From the NCBI GenBank assembly GCA_009801085.1, contig VNWV01000015.1:292676-356675 (forward strand): a stretch of 64,000 nt of DNA. Direction: 5' to 3'. Position 1 is the first letter of the stretch. Every line of letters begins with the position of its first letter. The DNA comes from Lasiodiplodia sp. COLG20. Its lineage: Eukaryota > Ascomycota > Dothideomycetes > Botryosphaeriales > Botryosphaeriaceae. Shown in pieces: positions 10,063 to 21,170 of the stretch. The notes beneath the pieces are model-generated. The model saw nothing but the letters and a program-made list of their open reading frames with translations, was not told the DNA's origin and did no database searches. The position numbers and the translations under genes were made by a program.

Positions 10063-10198
10063 GTAGGTTTCTGCCGCAAAGGTAGGTTTCTGCCGCAAAG
10101 GTAGGTTTCTCCCGTAAAAAGTAGGTTTCTGCCGCAAAGGTAGGTTTCTCCCGTAAAAAGTAGGTTTTTACCGCAAAAGTAGGTTTTTCCTCAGCGAG
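10063..10198. repeat. 19/20-bp minisatellite, seven units
   Basis: Seven head-to-tail copies of gtaggtttctgccgcaaag or the 20-bp variant gtaggtttctcccgtaaaaa, starting at 10063, 10082, 10101, 10121, 10140, 10160 and 10179; the last unit is degenerate. Units of 19 and 20 alternate after the second copy, so a 39-bp super-unit stays in one reading frame on the minus strand. Confidence 0.95.
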
Positions 10199-10517
10199 GA
10201 GGATCGCCGAAGGTGCGACGACGTCCACTAGCGTGTTTAGCGCGGTCTATATACATACGTTTTCGCGAAAATCGTAGCTATCGGCTACGTTAGGTATTCT
10301 ACCGCCGCTTGCCGTATCTACTACTCGCTCGCACCTACTAATCGCAACAACGCAACGAACAGGCGAACGAGCGAGCAATGTAGCGAGTCTAAACGACGTA
10401 GTTAGCACTACAACGCCTCTAAGAAGGCGACCCAACTTCCACTCAACGACGCTTTATTGAAGTTCCATACGTGGATACCCCGCTCCCCAATTCACGCGAC
10501 GATCATATTACCGTAAG
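10199..10517. other. Low-complexity, TA-rich gene-free DNA
   Basis: About 320 bases rich in CGA, CGAAC and TA steps with no supportable ORF. It has the look of an old, mutated repeat but no ends could be defined. Confidence 0.3.
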
Positions 10518-10556
10518 GTGAGTCACACCGGTGGGTCACACCTGTGAGTCACACCT
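10518..10556. repeat. Three tandem 13-bp repeats containing TGAGTCA
   Basis: Units at 10518 (gtgagtcacaccg), 10531 (gtgggtcacacct) and 10544 (gtgagtcacacct). Two of the three contain TGAGTCA, the core of the Gcn4/CPC1-type bZIP site. They lie about 270 bases upstream of the carboxylesterase start. A regulatory role is inferred only. Confidence 0.75.
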
Positions 10557-10828
10557 TCACCGCATGCGGTATGTCATATTATTGGCAAATAGAGGGACCT
10601 TCTATGGAACACGTAGAAATTCTTACGTATTTCAATAGAGTGACAGGTGCACCAAAATTCCGTTGGTAGTCCAAGTCAGACTGTTCTTTCGGTAGTCGTC
10701 TTATATTCTCGCACGCCGCCATTCTTTGTTTTTTTTTTCTATCCACGTCACAGGCCCTCGTATCTCTTCCTTCCAATTCTATCTCGAATCTTGTCAAATA
10801 GCATCACATCTACCTTGCACTCGCTCCC

Positions 10829-12864
10829 ATGCGTGCTACCACAACGCCAGAACGGGCCGCGGTCGTGGGTTTGCCGACGAGTACTGTGCCGAGCTATATC
10901 CAAACTGTTGTGGGAAAGCGGTCACCCATTTCTGACGATATTGAGGAGTTCCGTGGCATTCCATATGCCCATGTGCCTGGAAGATGGGAGCATTCCCAAC
11001 TGAGAGACCGTTTGCCGCGCGACATATTTGACGCCACAAAGAATGGGTAAGACTAGATCTCTCCCAGCCTCCAGTCACACAAGTTGCAAAACTTGGTGCA
11101 AAAGAAGGAAGTAGTTTCTAAACATTCTATAGCCCAAAATGCCCGCAACTGGGTACATCCGACTCGCGTTCCTTTCAATCATACCTCCCCATTCCGGACG
11201 ACCGCGAAGATGAATTTGAATGTTTGAATTTGCTCATCGTGCGCCCGAGCATGACAGCACTTGCAAAGCAAGATATCGACCCCGAGACGATTAAACTGCC
11301 TGTTCTTGTTTGGATTCATGGCGGCGCCTTCTCGGGCGGCGCAGCGACCGAGCCCATGTGGGGTACGTATGTTCCTGATTTAAAAAAATTACCATAATTC
11401 ACATGCTAAACCCGGAATTGGTATACAGATCCCTCTCGACTAGTCCTCCGCGCCCTCGAGAAGAAAACCCCGATTATCGCGGTGGCCATCAACTATCGTC
11501 TAAACATCTTTGGTTTCGGCGCTTCGTCAGACATGCTCGCGGCACAAGGAAACAATGCCCCTCTCAAGGGCGTCAACTTCGGTCTCCGCGATCAAAAGGT
11601 TGCCCTGATGTGGGTAAAGCGCAACATTATAGCCTTTCGAGGAGATGGAGCCCAAATCACAATCATGGGCAATTCCGCGGGTGGAATCTCATGTCACGCC
11701 CACGTTCTTGAGGCGGAACTGGAAACCAAGGAGGCTCCATTCCGCAAGGCTGTCTTGCAGTCGGGAGCCTGGGGGGGTCTCAACTTCCGGTCGTTGGCGA
11801 AAGCAGATGAACGGTGGGCGGACCTATACCGGCTCTGGTCGGTTGAGGCAGACAGCCCTGCCGAGCGACTGAATATGCTGAAGAGAATCCCTACACAGGA
11901 TCTACTTCAAAGCACGAAGGAACTGAACTGGGGACTGACTATACTGGTTATTGACGGGTTGACCGTAAGGGAGAGTGATGCGGGCTGTGACGTTTCCATC
12001 CACCTGGGAGATGTGGACTTGAACAACGAAGTCAAGACATCCGATGAGAACGTCCAAGTCATGATCGGGGCCGCGGCGACCGAGGTCAGCGGCTTCGTCC
12101 GCATGGCTCGCTACGACTACGCTAAGCTCCACGCTGCTTTCACAGCCTGCTATCCTTCAAGGACAGCAGCTGAGGATGTCCTGCAAGCGTACAACATCCT
12201 GCCCACATCGACAGAGGAAGAGCTTTTTGATGCACAGGTTCAGTTCTTCTCCGATCCCACCATTGTTCATCCGGTCCATCGTGCGGGCGAGTTCCTGAAG
12301 GCATACCGCAGCAAGCGCGCCTCCCTCCGTGGCCAGGACCCCACTCGTGTGGGTGTCCACTCATTTCATATCGAGTTCGGCAACCCGTTCCTTGGCCCCG
12401 ATCAAGGCATCGCTCATCATGGAGTTGAACTGATCTACATCTTTGATGCTTTTCATGATGCGCTGGAGAAAGCTGACAGGGGTGTCTTGGAAGGCTATGT
12501 CGAGCCTGAGCAAGAGTCTGCCAAGGATGCTCATTCGGTACTTGGATCAACTGCGGAGGAGATCGAGGCTGTCGATGTCAATACGGGACAGTACGGCAGG
12601 TCTAACATTGAGTTGAGCCATGACTTGCAGGGCATGTTTATCCAATTCATTGTTGAGGATGTCCAAGAGTCTGAGAAGCGCACAAATATGGACAAAATCA
12701 CGACATATGGCCGCGATAGGGTGGCCCGCACAGAGAGCTGGACCAGCAGCGAGAAGTGGGTGTCAAGAAGAAAGCGATATGACGTCATAGAGAAGGACAT
12801 GGATTCCTTACTGGCCGTTACAAGGAAGCTCGTTGGGGACGTCTTAAACCAGCCCCTGGAATAG
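10829..12864 (+). CDS. Type-B carboxylesterase/lipase family protein
   Basis: Alpha/beta-hydrolase that would cleave carboxylic esters. Three exons: 10829-11046, 11134-11362 and 11429-12864, all in phase, giving about 627 residues. The N-terminal FRGIPYAHVPGRW is the usual type-B opening. PVLVWIHGGAFSGGA supplies the oxyanion hole. The nucleophile elbow reads IMGNSAGGISCH: the Ser is kept, but the usual GESAG Glu is Asn. GNPFLGPDQGIAHHGVELIYIF contains the late His region. No signal peptide is visible, so it is probably intracellular. It neighbours an epoxide hydrolase, both suggesting detoxification or secondary metabolism; the link to the UstYa cluster is not proven. Confidence 0.88.
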
Positions 12865-13069
12865 ATAGATGACATGTTGCAATACTATAAGGCGATCACT
12901 GCAGTCCGATCAAAAAAGGTGACCAAATTCCGAATGAATTATGAACCCAATCATCTAGTGATCCATGCCAGAAGAACTGGATGAAACATGAAGTGGTTTC
13001 TATAGCGTTTATACAGCCGAGGCCCCACCAGAAATGATCCAAATCTGCTGAGACAGATCCTATACACGT

Positions 13070-14588
13070 TTATGACCTCTCCCAGAAAGAACTCACGAAG
13101 TCTGTAACGTGATCCCAGAATGCCTCATGCTGTTCCAACGCCGCGAAATGACCGCCCTATATAGTCCCGCGATATACGTTAGCTCTCCTTCGTAGAGTAC
13201 TGGATTTTCTTTCATTCATTTTGTTGTGTGGTTCTGGGGAGGGTGCGAGTGCGAATGACGTGTCAGTGTGACTTGACATACATGTTCATTAGTGCGATAC
13301 CATCTGATCTTATCCAACGTATCGATCCACTTCTTCGGTGCCATGGCCCTCTCCTTTTCGAACCAGGAGTAGCCCACAGGTACCTGAACATTGGCCAACC
13401 AAGAGGCAGTGTCTACTCCTCCGTCGCGCCGGGTGCTCCTGTAGCACCATTGGGATGTCGGATAGCAGCCAGAAAACCAATACAGGGAGACGTTGGTGAG
13501 CACTTGCTCGAGTGGCAATGGTATCTGCTGGTCAGACCATTCCATCATCTTTTCGGCAATCCTAAGAGGCAGCATTACAGTTAGAACCTAAAGATGAGGC
13601 ATAGAGAAGAAAGCCTTTTTTGTGTTAGAAGCGTCTGGTGTCTTACCAAGCAAGCAGGCTAACAGGGTTGCTGCCAATGACGAACCCCGCCGTTGAAGGG
13701 CGGGTTGCCTGGAGCTCGGCATACGCGAATCCACTGGTGCGAATTTCACTGCCTCTCTTCAAAGCCCATACTTCGGCATCCCTGTAGACACCCTTTGAGA
13801 GATCGTCCTCCATGTCAACCCCTTTCGGTGCAGGCATGACAAACATGTTCAAGTGGACGAGTCTACAGGCCGAGTCGTAGGCCGCGATTGCGGGCGCAAC
13901 AGCCGAGCCGAGATCTCCTCCCTGAGCCACGTAGCCTGTCTGCCCGAACCCCAACAGGTGCATCATTTTGGAAATTATACGTGCGTTGTCATTCCAAGTG
14001 AAGTCCTTGTCAGGCGGGGATGAAAAGCCGAATCCGGTGAGGTGCGGAACAACAATGTGATATTTCAGGGCGTCTGGTCGGGTTGAGTATGTCGCACGAA
14101 GATGGCGAAGTAGCGGCAGGAACTCAAAAACAGATCCGGGCCAACCGTGCAAGAGTACGATTGGAACGGATGACGGATCTGGAGAAAAGAGGGCCATAAA
14201 GTGTACCGTATGTGTTTGGTCGTTATCCAGAACATCGATGGTGTATTGTGGAAGCTCGTTGAACTTTGCTTCCCACTCGCGCCTGGGCGATGTTAGTATA
14301 CCCAATAATGAATCAATAAAAGATGATGATTACTTACCAGTTGTAATCGTTAAGCCATTGGTTTGTAGCTTTCTTCATCCAGTCTCGCGATACTCCAAAA
14401 TACGGACTTCTTTCAGAGCTCTCCCAGCTGGGGATAGGAAGTCGGGATAACTCCAAGAACTTTTTCAGTGCCACAACCTCTTCCTCTGGGACTTTGATAC
14501 TGAAAGGCTTCAGATTTGCTTCGGGATTCACGAGGTGGGGAGGTTTGGCGAAAGGAATGTGCTCCTGCACAGCTCTCTGACTCGTCAT
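13070..14588 (-). CDS. Epoxide hydrolase with N-terminal EHN domain
   Basis: Alpha/beta-hydrolase opening epoxides to diols. Four exons on the minus strand: 14338-14588, 13647-14282, about 13292-13561, and 13070 to about 13156. The N-terminal EHN domain reads LKPFSIKVPEEEVVALKKFL and WMKKATNQWLNDYNW. HGWPGS is the oxyanion segment, and the nucleophile Asp is in AQGGDLGSAV. The final exon supplies the catalytic His in GGHFAALEQHEAFWDHVTDF, and VQVPVGYSWFEKE precedes it. The last exon is short and easy to miss; without it the enzyme would seem to lack its His. The protein appears complete and intact. Confidence 0.88.
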
Positions 14589-15499
14589 TTCGTCTTCGAA
14601 GAGCGTTTGAGTTTGGATGAAAAGGACAAGAAAACAAAACTCTGAGTATATTTTGCCTGAAGTCTGGTGGGATTGTGTTTCTGTTACTTGGAAGTAGCAA
14701 TTTTGGTCGACAGGGCTTTGATATATACCAAGATTAGACCACCGGAAAATTCATTATTTCGGAAGGCGGAACATCGCCTTATCCGGATCAACTAAGCTAT
14801 ACTCTATGGAGTAATACATACAGATACGTCAGAGCCGTTGACGTATTCTGAAACCTTAAACTTGAGTGGGGCTACCTTGGCACTCATATTGTTTTGGTGA
14901 GTGGGCAGCCTATTGAGCTCAGCCTACAATATTGTGGGTAGTGTACAACATTTAGGTTAGTGTATTGATATTCTTACGTGGACAAAATAAATCATCTGCT
15001 TTAAATGAGTCATCTGCTTCATATGAGCCACACGCTACAGATTGCTATCATGTATGGTGAGTCATCCGCTTAGGCTCAAACAGGTCTGGCGGGCGCGGAA
15101 AATCCTGCCACACAGCTGTCTTCGGTGGGTGACACGAGCTTCGATAATGCCCCACACCGGACCAGCGGATCTGAGTCCCGACCCTTTGTGATTTTACGGT
15201 AACCTCTAGCCGTCAGTACCAAAGAAAAGCTCTTAGTCGACATGTCGATTCTGTGGCGTTGTGTCATTTGTGGCAAGATGTAACAGTGCCAATGAGCCCG
15301 TTCTAAATAGGACACTTCGGCAACAGCTCTGGTAGGCGAAGCCGCAGAAGCATTCGGCGTGGGAGGTTTTGCCACAAATATTTTTCAGCCCAACAAATCA
15401 CCTACTTAAACCAGCTTCCAGACAGATACCTACCCGTTCCATTTTGGATCGATTTGGATAAGCTATCGGATCCATTCTCAGGGCGGAATACAGATTCCG
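14589..15499. other. Gene-free stretch with short imperfect gagtcatctgctt repeats
   Basis: About 900 bases upstream of the epoxide hydrolase. Copies of aatcatctgctt, gagtcatctgcttc and gagtcatccgctta occur between 14985 and 15072. No supportable gene. Confidence 0.4.
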
Positions 15500-16670
15500 C
15501 CACACTCGCAGCCAGGCCTACAGGCGGAGGTAGTCGTCCAGATAGCCTGGACCGGGCTCTGCCGCTCCATACGCCAACACCACCTGCCCCCCACTCCACC
15601 CCACCGCCACACAGCTGACATCGCCAGGACGCCTGCTTCTCCACCGGCCCCTCGCCCGGCTTCCCCGCGACCCACACACCACACCGCCAGCCACGAAGGC
15701 ATCGGGCACGTCGTCCAGGCTCGCGACCCGGCGCTCCTCGGCCGCCCCGGGTCGCGACGCGCTACCTCGCCTCGCCCTGCAAAACCTGAACCTACTGCCT
15801 CCACGGCGGCGTCCCCGAATCTTATAACGCCCAGACGAACTTCCCAAAGCACCACGGCGGCGCGTTAAAGCAGTTCCGTCACCGCGCCGTGGAGCGCTCT
15901 CCTACCCCTTCCAAAATGGGTTTGCGACGGAGCAGCAGCAGAGGGGGGTGGTGGTGGGCCTGGCAGCCCGGCGGCGTACGCGGCAGCGCTGTGCTCGGGG
16001 TCGAAGGCGCTGAAGGCCCTGCGGAGGGCGGAGGTGAGATTGGGGGATGTGGTTGTTGTTGGAAGAGGGTGTTTGCGGCGAAGGTGGTTGGTGTGGATTG
16101 GGGGTGGAAGGGGGAGGGGACGGCGGGGGAGGATCTGGCGCGCGTGGCGGCGTTTGATGTGTTTGTGCATGCTGGGGAGGAGGGCTCGGCGGAGGATGTG
16201 AAGCGGCGTGTTCGGGAGGCTTGCGCGGAGATGCGGGGAGCGACGGTGGCTGGTGTGGGTTTGGCGGATGCTGTCGTCGTTGCGGCCAGTTCTACGGCTG
16301 CGTATGGCGGTTTGACACGTTACGTTTGTGATGGAGGGTCGATCATGTGCGTTGAGTAAGTCTTCCCTTTTAGCTGCCACCATTGGTGAGCCCTCAATTT
16401 CTAACCTGTGGCATTGTATTGCTTTCCAGAGCTACACTTGGCAATGGTCAGATTTCGATTTCGATTAAAGAGGTAGTGGAGCGGCAGCTCAAAATTCAGG
16501 GGAATCTCATGGGTGGGGCCGAAGAAACCTACCAAGTTATGGAATATGTCAGGCAAGGGATAGTGACGCCATTTGTCACTGAGATTGGGCTGCAAGATAT
16601 ACCTGAGTATATGCAAAGGCTTACTGATTGCAAGACCGTTGGCAAGGCTGTGGCAAAGGTTGGTGGATAA
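15500..16670 (+). pseudogene. Zinc-type alcohol dehydrogenase pseudogene
   Basis: Fragments of one medium-chain ADH can be read in order but in different frames. AEVVVQIAWTGLC is near 15520. HEGIGHVV is near 15690. RYLASPCKT, then an in-frame TGA, then TYCLHGG and PESYNAQTNFPKHHGG run from 15760 to 15860. AAYAAALCSGSKALKALRRA and GDVVVVG are at 15975-16065. AAKVVGVDW and the Rossmann segment follow to 16355. After an intron-like gap, QGNLMGGAEETYQVMEY and TVGKAVAKVGG end at 16670. The glycine-rich NAD motif between GDVVVVG and the next block is deleted. The TGA replaces one of the structural-zinc cysteines. Several indels make a functional protein impossible. Confidence 0.8.
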
Positions 16671-18099
16671 ACCTGGCAAGAGTCTGATGTCGTTTGGCCG
16701 GTCAATAAAACACAGGTAAGAGATTCATGGCAATGCTCTTTCGAGACAATTCTAATCATCTCTAGGGGAGTATTTCAATTGGACAAAGTGGAGATCATCT
16801 CGTACAGCACTATGACTGTACTTCTAATCCAATATAAGGGGGGAAAACGCGGCGCAAAACCAGCAATTCTGAATCTGTGACTTTGGACAAGCAGCAGGCT
16901 GACGCGTGTGCCAATCAGAACCTCCGCACGCCGTTCTTACCTGGCGACCGCTCTAGACCTGATGCCCGGGAAAGTATTCTGTTGTTTCAAGTGAAGGCTT
17001 AAACTTAGTTGATCACGTTATAGGAACACTCACATAATAGTTACTAATATTCCCCATCTCACTAATTACAGCAAGCCTAAGCCGCTCCAAACCTCGCAGA
17101 CCCCCATCACCACCTTCTCCGCCAATACCCTAACAATCGACCTTTGATCCGGCAGTTGCAGCATGATCACATCCGCCCCCAGCACGTCCACGAGGCCACT
17201 TCGCCGCTCCGCCGTGACCAGACTGACCACCATCGACCAACCCGCGTCTATGAATTCCCGGTCAACGATAAACTCATCGGCTGCCATTGCCGCGATTGCG
17301 TCTGACGTGAGCGATAGTGGTGTAGCCCGCTGCGGGGTCAAAGTTTAAAGTTGCCTTTTAACGCGATGACATGAAAATTAGATTTTAAGTTCAAACGGCA
17401 CGGAAACCGGAAGTGTCGGGTAGCCGCAGGAAAGGGTTTGGTTGTTGGCCATGCTATTGTTGCTGGATTGGACGCTGCGCGTGCTTCTGCGCGCCAGAGA
17501 GGGCGAGCGCAATGCCGGACACGTGTCCGTAGCTACTGCCTCCATTGCGGGCGCACATCATTACCATCATGTCATCATCTCTCTTAGGTTCGGATGAGTC
17601 CAGTGGATGTGAGAAAGGCGGGATGAATTGCGGAAAGCTGCCTTTGGCGGCTGAGACGGTCTATGAATTCATCATCATGATCATCATCGAGCATACCGAA
17701 TCGCCCTTTGCTTATCCACGCTGCGAAGACTGCACCGTCACGAATCCCTGTTCGTTCCGCTAACTCCGACGATAGATATTAAGCTTCGTCCGTGGTTCGG
17801 CATGCAGATACCCGATCATCGCCGTCAATCCATCGGCTATCGGATGTAGGATCATCGGCAATTGGTGACTGCAAAGCTGTTGTATTCGAGTAATACTTAT
17901 GTTGGGCTACTGACTGCGCGTAATATTTTCGGCCGAGCTTTGTTCTCGGCTGGTAGAAAAGGGTTTGAGCATGTTAATCCTGGTAATTCCCGGAAGAGCC
18001 TATTCCGCATGCACTCGTAGATATAAGTATCAGATTGAAAGTAGTCGACTTCGCACAATTTTAGCGCACCTTTACTGCTCTTACTACAATTCCCTCGCC
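16671..18099. other. Long gene-poor stretch with one doubtful minus-strand ORF
   Basis: 1.4 kb. A 91-codon minus-strand ORF at 17066-17341 (MTPQRATPLSLTSDAIAAMA…) has protein-like composition but no recognised domain; it may be a fragment or chance. A short plus ORF at 17545-17763 is likewise unsupported. Confidence 0.3.
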
Positions 18100-19800
18100 A
18101 TGGATCAAGCTGCTTCTTTCAGCCCCACATCGCTGATACTCTCATGGAAATCATGGGCATGCTTTGTGGGTAATCATCTGACCTTTCTGCGATAACTCGA
18201 AGCTAATTGTCAAATTTACAGCTCATATCCTACTTTGTAGGCCGTTGTGTCTATAATCTGTATCTTCATCCCCTTGCTGCCTATCCCGGCCCTTGGTACG
18301 CGCATATCAGCAGACTTCCTGTTTGCTATCACTTTTTTACGGGAGATCTCCATCTCTGGACAGAAGCGCTTCACAAGCGATACGGCCCGATTGTGCGGCA
18401 GGCTCCCGATGAATTGTCATACACATCCGCGGACGTTTGGAAAGACATCTATGGACATCGCGTCGCAAGGCCTGAAAATGGGAAGGATTTCTCCTACCGA
18501 TGGGACCCTAATCCAGATCATCCTAGCATTATTACGGCTGACAGAGAGCGGCACACGCAGCTTCGTCGGCTTCTGTCCAATGCTTTCTCGGATAAAGTGC
18601 TTCATGGACAAGAGCCGATAATTCGACACTATACGGAGCTTCTAATCACCAAACTGAGCGAGACATGCACAAAAGAGGAGACTACTGTTGACTTGGTCAA
18701 ATGGTATAATGTAAGCTGAAACCAATCTCCCAATTTCCTCTTCTGAACCTGGCTAAGCTTGCAGTTTACCACATTCGACGTAATCGGCCACCTCGCCTTC
18801 GCAGAGTCGTTCAATTGCCTCAAGTCTACCGAATACCATTCCTGGATCAGCCTCACGTTCTACGTACTTAAGTACATCGCTAGAGCACGTTGCCTTGTCC
18901 GCCTGAATGCGAAGTTCGCCCGTCTCTTCTTGGGACTCTCGGCAATTCTGGATCCTGCCCTTTTGAAAAAACACAATGAGCTTCACCGTTTAACACAGGA
19001 GCTCGTAGGTCGCCGTCAGCAACGTAAGCCCGAGTACACAGACTTTATGACACACTTGTTGGCTGCACAAGAAAAAGGCCAGCTCGTGCAGGCCGATGTG
19101 ATGAACAATGCGCCTGTAATTGTGGTTGCTGGAAGCGAGACGACGGCTACTTTGTTGAGTGGTGTAACCTACTACCTCCTCACGAACCCGCGGGTCTACG
19201 ACAAGCTCAAGAAAGAGGTACGCGGAACCTTCAACAGCGATAAAGAGATCACGATCGATCGTATTGGCGACCTACCTTACCTCTTGGCCGTACTGGACGA
19301 GGCCCTGCGCCTTTATCCGCCGGGCGCAAATCCTCATCTGCGTCGTATCCCACCGGAGGGGGCTGTTCTGGGTGGCAATTTCATTCCTGGTAACACTGCG
19401 GTCGGTATGAATCAGTATGTTGTGCATCGGAGCGAAGACAACTTTGCGCGGCCGGACGAGTTCATTCCAGAAAGATGGACAGACGAAGACCAGGAGCCGT
19501 GGAAGAATGACCGCAGGGACGCTCTCCAACCGTTCTCATTCGGGCCACGAAATTGTATTGGAAGGAAGTACGTACTCAGCCTCGAAAACCTCTTCTTCAA
19601 CTTTTAAGTTGCTGACTCATTGCCGTCCTTTGGCAAATAGCCTCGCGTATATCGAAATGCGCCTCATTCTTGCCAAAATGATGTACAAATTTGATTTGGA
19701 ACTGGCCTCTGAAAGCAAGGATTGGTTAGACCAAAAGGTTTTCCTTGTCTGGGAGAAAAAGCCCTTGATGGTGAAGATCAAGTTGGCGAAAGGCATGTAA
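18100..19800 (+). CDS. Cytochrome P450 monooxygenase
   Basis: Four exons: 18100-18165, 18222-18710, 18765-19567 and 19641-19800, all in phase, giving 505 residues. A hydrophobic N-terminus is split by intron 1 (ISYFVGRCVYNLYLHPLA), followed by the P-x-P-G hinge YPGPWYAHISRLP. The I-helix oxygen-binding motif is AGSETTATLL, the K-helix ExxR is EALRLYPP, and FIPERW is the PERF-type motif. The heme-binding loop is FSFGPRNCIGRN, with Cys as thiolate ligand and the Asn codon split by intron 3. It resembles microsomal fungal P450s of the isotrichodermin C-15 hydroxylase-like type. All key residues are intact. Neighbours RidA and MFS suggest a small metabolic set. Confidence 0.93.
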
Positions 19801-20060
19801 TACTCTTGACAGTGAGGCTAATTTGTATGAAACTTTCTGTAGTATTTTTCACATGGGTACTTTTGGTAAACAATCGTTCATCAGACAAAGTTAATCTTAA
19901 AATAATCTCAATCACTTTTGTCGTATGTTACTTTAGTTTTGGTCTCGGTGATGCCTTGGCCAGCTGTGCTGCGTTGCTCAAAGTACGCAGTCAATCTCGA
20001 ATATAAATAGTGAATGAAGCCCATCTTTTGACTATTTTCCCGCCTAATCCACCTGGGAGC

Positions 20061-20556
20061 CTACACCTTCATCGTCCCCTGCTCCTTCGCACCCTCCGGG
20101 TCGAACGCCGAAATCTCAATCTCCACCCTCATCCTGTCGTCGCCAAGACGGCCGACTTGTACGCAGGTCCAGACCGGGTGATTGTCGGGCATCCACTTCT
20201 TGAAGTTGCGGACCATGGCTTCCTGGGCTTCCTGGTCCAACTGGATGTGGAACGAGTTGACACGGTAGACATGCGACCAGCCGCCCTTGCAGCCGGCGTC
20301 ACGGAGTGCCGTGTCGACGTTGACAAAGGCCTGGTCGATCTGCTCGGGAACGAGCTGCGAAATGTTGAATTCCGCGTCGTAGAAGCTGCCTGCAATGGTG
20401 TTCAGCTTGCTGCGATAATGTGGCGAGGAGAAGTTGTTGTTTACCTTGTCCGGCACAGTGAATTTGGTCGCCGACGCGGACGGCGGAAGAGTACCAGTGG
20501 CTCTTCTTGCTGGCTTCGCCGAAGCCTGGGTAGGCATATTGTTTCATAGAGGCCAT
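20061..20556 (-). CDS. RidA/YjgF/L-PSP family protein
   Basis: Small trimeric enamine/imine deaminase-type protein. Two exons, 20445-20556 and 20061-20389, separated by a 55-nt intron (GTAAAC donor, TTGCAG acceptor), giving 146 residues. It begins MASMKQYAYPGFGEASKK. YSSAVRVGDQIHCAGQG is the usual first block. PEQIDQAFVNVDTALRDAG and GWSHVYRVNSFH form the middle. The C-terminal block VWTCVQVGRLGDDRMRVEIE has Arg in place of the common R/E signature. It is single-domain and of normal length for fungal secondary-metabolism-type RidA homologues. It converges with the P450, with 260 bases between the 3' ends. Confidence 0.9.
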
Positions 20557-21080
20557 GGTGGTTGATTTTAGTACTGGGCGGCTGACGTCGCGGAATTGGC
20601 CGATCAGAAACGTCGGTGGCTGAAGCTGTTAAAGAAGATTGTCTCCAAGTAGGCTGAATGTTTGGGACACGCAATCATATAAATGTGGTGGGAATCCTGA
20701 CATGACTGATCACCGGCAGGTGAATGCTTAGCAATCAAGCTCACCTACCAGCCTGATTTGGTAAAACGCTTGTGCCATATTGCTGATTTGGGAAGTTCAT
20801 CTAGTTGACAAGGCAGTAGTTTCCGAGTTATCGATAAGAGCTGAGGAATATATATTCCGCCTACGCTTCATACAACACCATACACTCTCAACGCCACAAC
20901 AAAGCGCACCTCCTCAGACATCCTCATTAAAACCCTAACAGCCCGCTAGTAAGATTTGCAACATACCTCGGAGGGATGAGGTATAAAAAGGAGTTGGCAG
21001 TTTGAGCATAGTCACATTACTACTTTCTACCGATCATCCTCACGCTGGAGAACAGCAGAGACAATAAGCGGGGTAAAGTG
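20557..21080. promoter_or_regulatory. Intergenic region with a strong TATA box at 20982
   Basis: The sequence tataaaaag at 20982-20990 is a textbook TATA element on the plus strand, about 90 bases before the tiny ORF at 21081. The left part is the promoter of the RidA gene. Confidence 0.5.
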
Positions 21081-21170
21081 ATGGATACGACAAATTTAAA
21101 AAATCAGTTTCAAAAGCTTGGAGGACTTGTAAATGCCTTGGTCCACTATAAGAAGTATAAGGAGGTTTAA
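21081..21170 (+). CDS. Possible 29-residue micro-ORF
   Basis: ATG to TAA coding for a 29-residue, Lys-rich peptide (starts MDTTNLKNQFQKLGG, ends KKYKEV). Its only support is position: it is the first ATG downstream of the TATA box at 20982. It is not similar to anything I know. It may instead be the first exon of the gene at 21776 or a chance ORF. Confidence 0.25.
   Translation: MDTTNLKNQFQKLGGLVNALVHYKKYKEV

Noticed and set aside
20010..20549. 179-codon plus-strand ORF
   Set aside because: Antisense to the RidA gene, which has clear family motifs.
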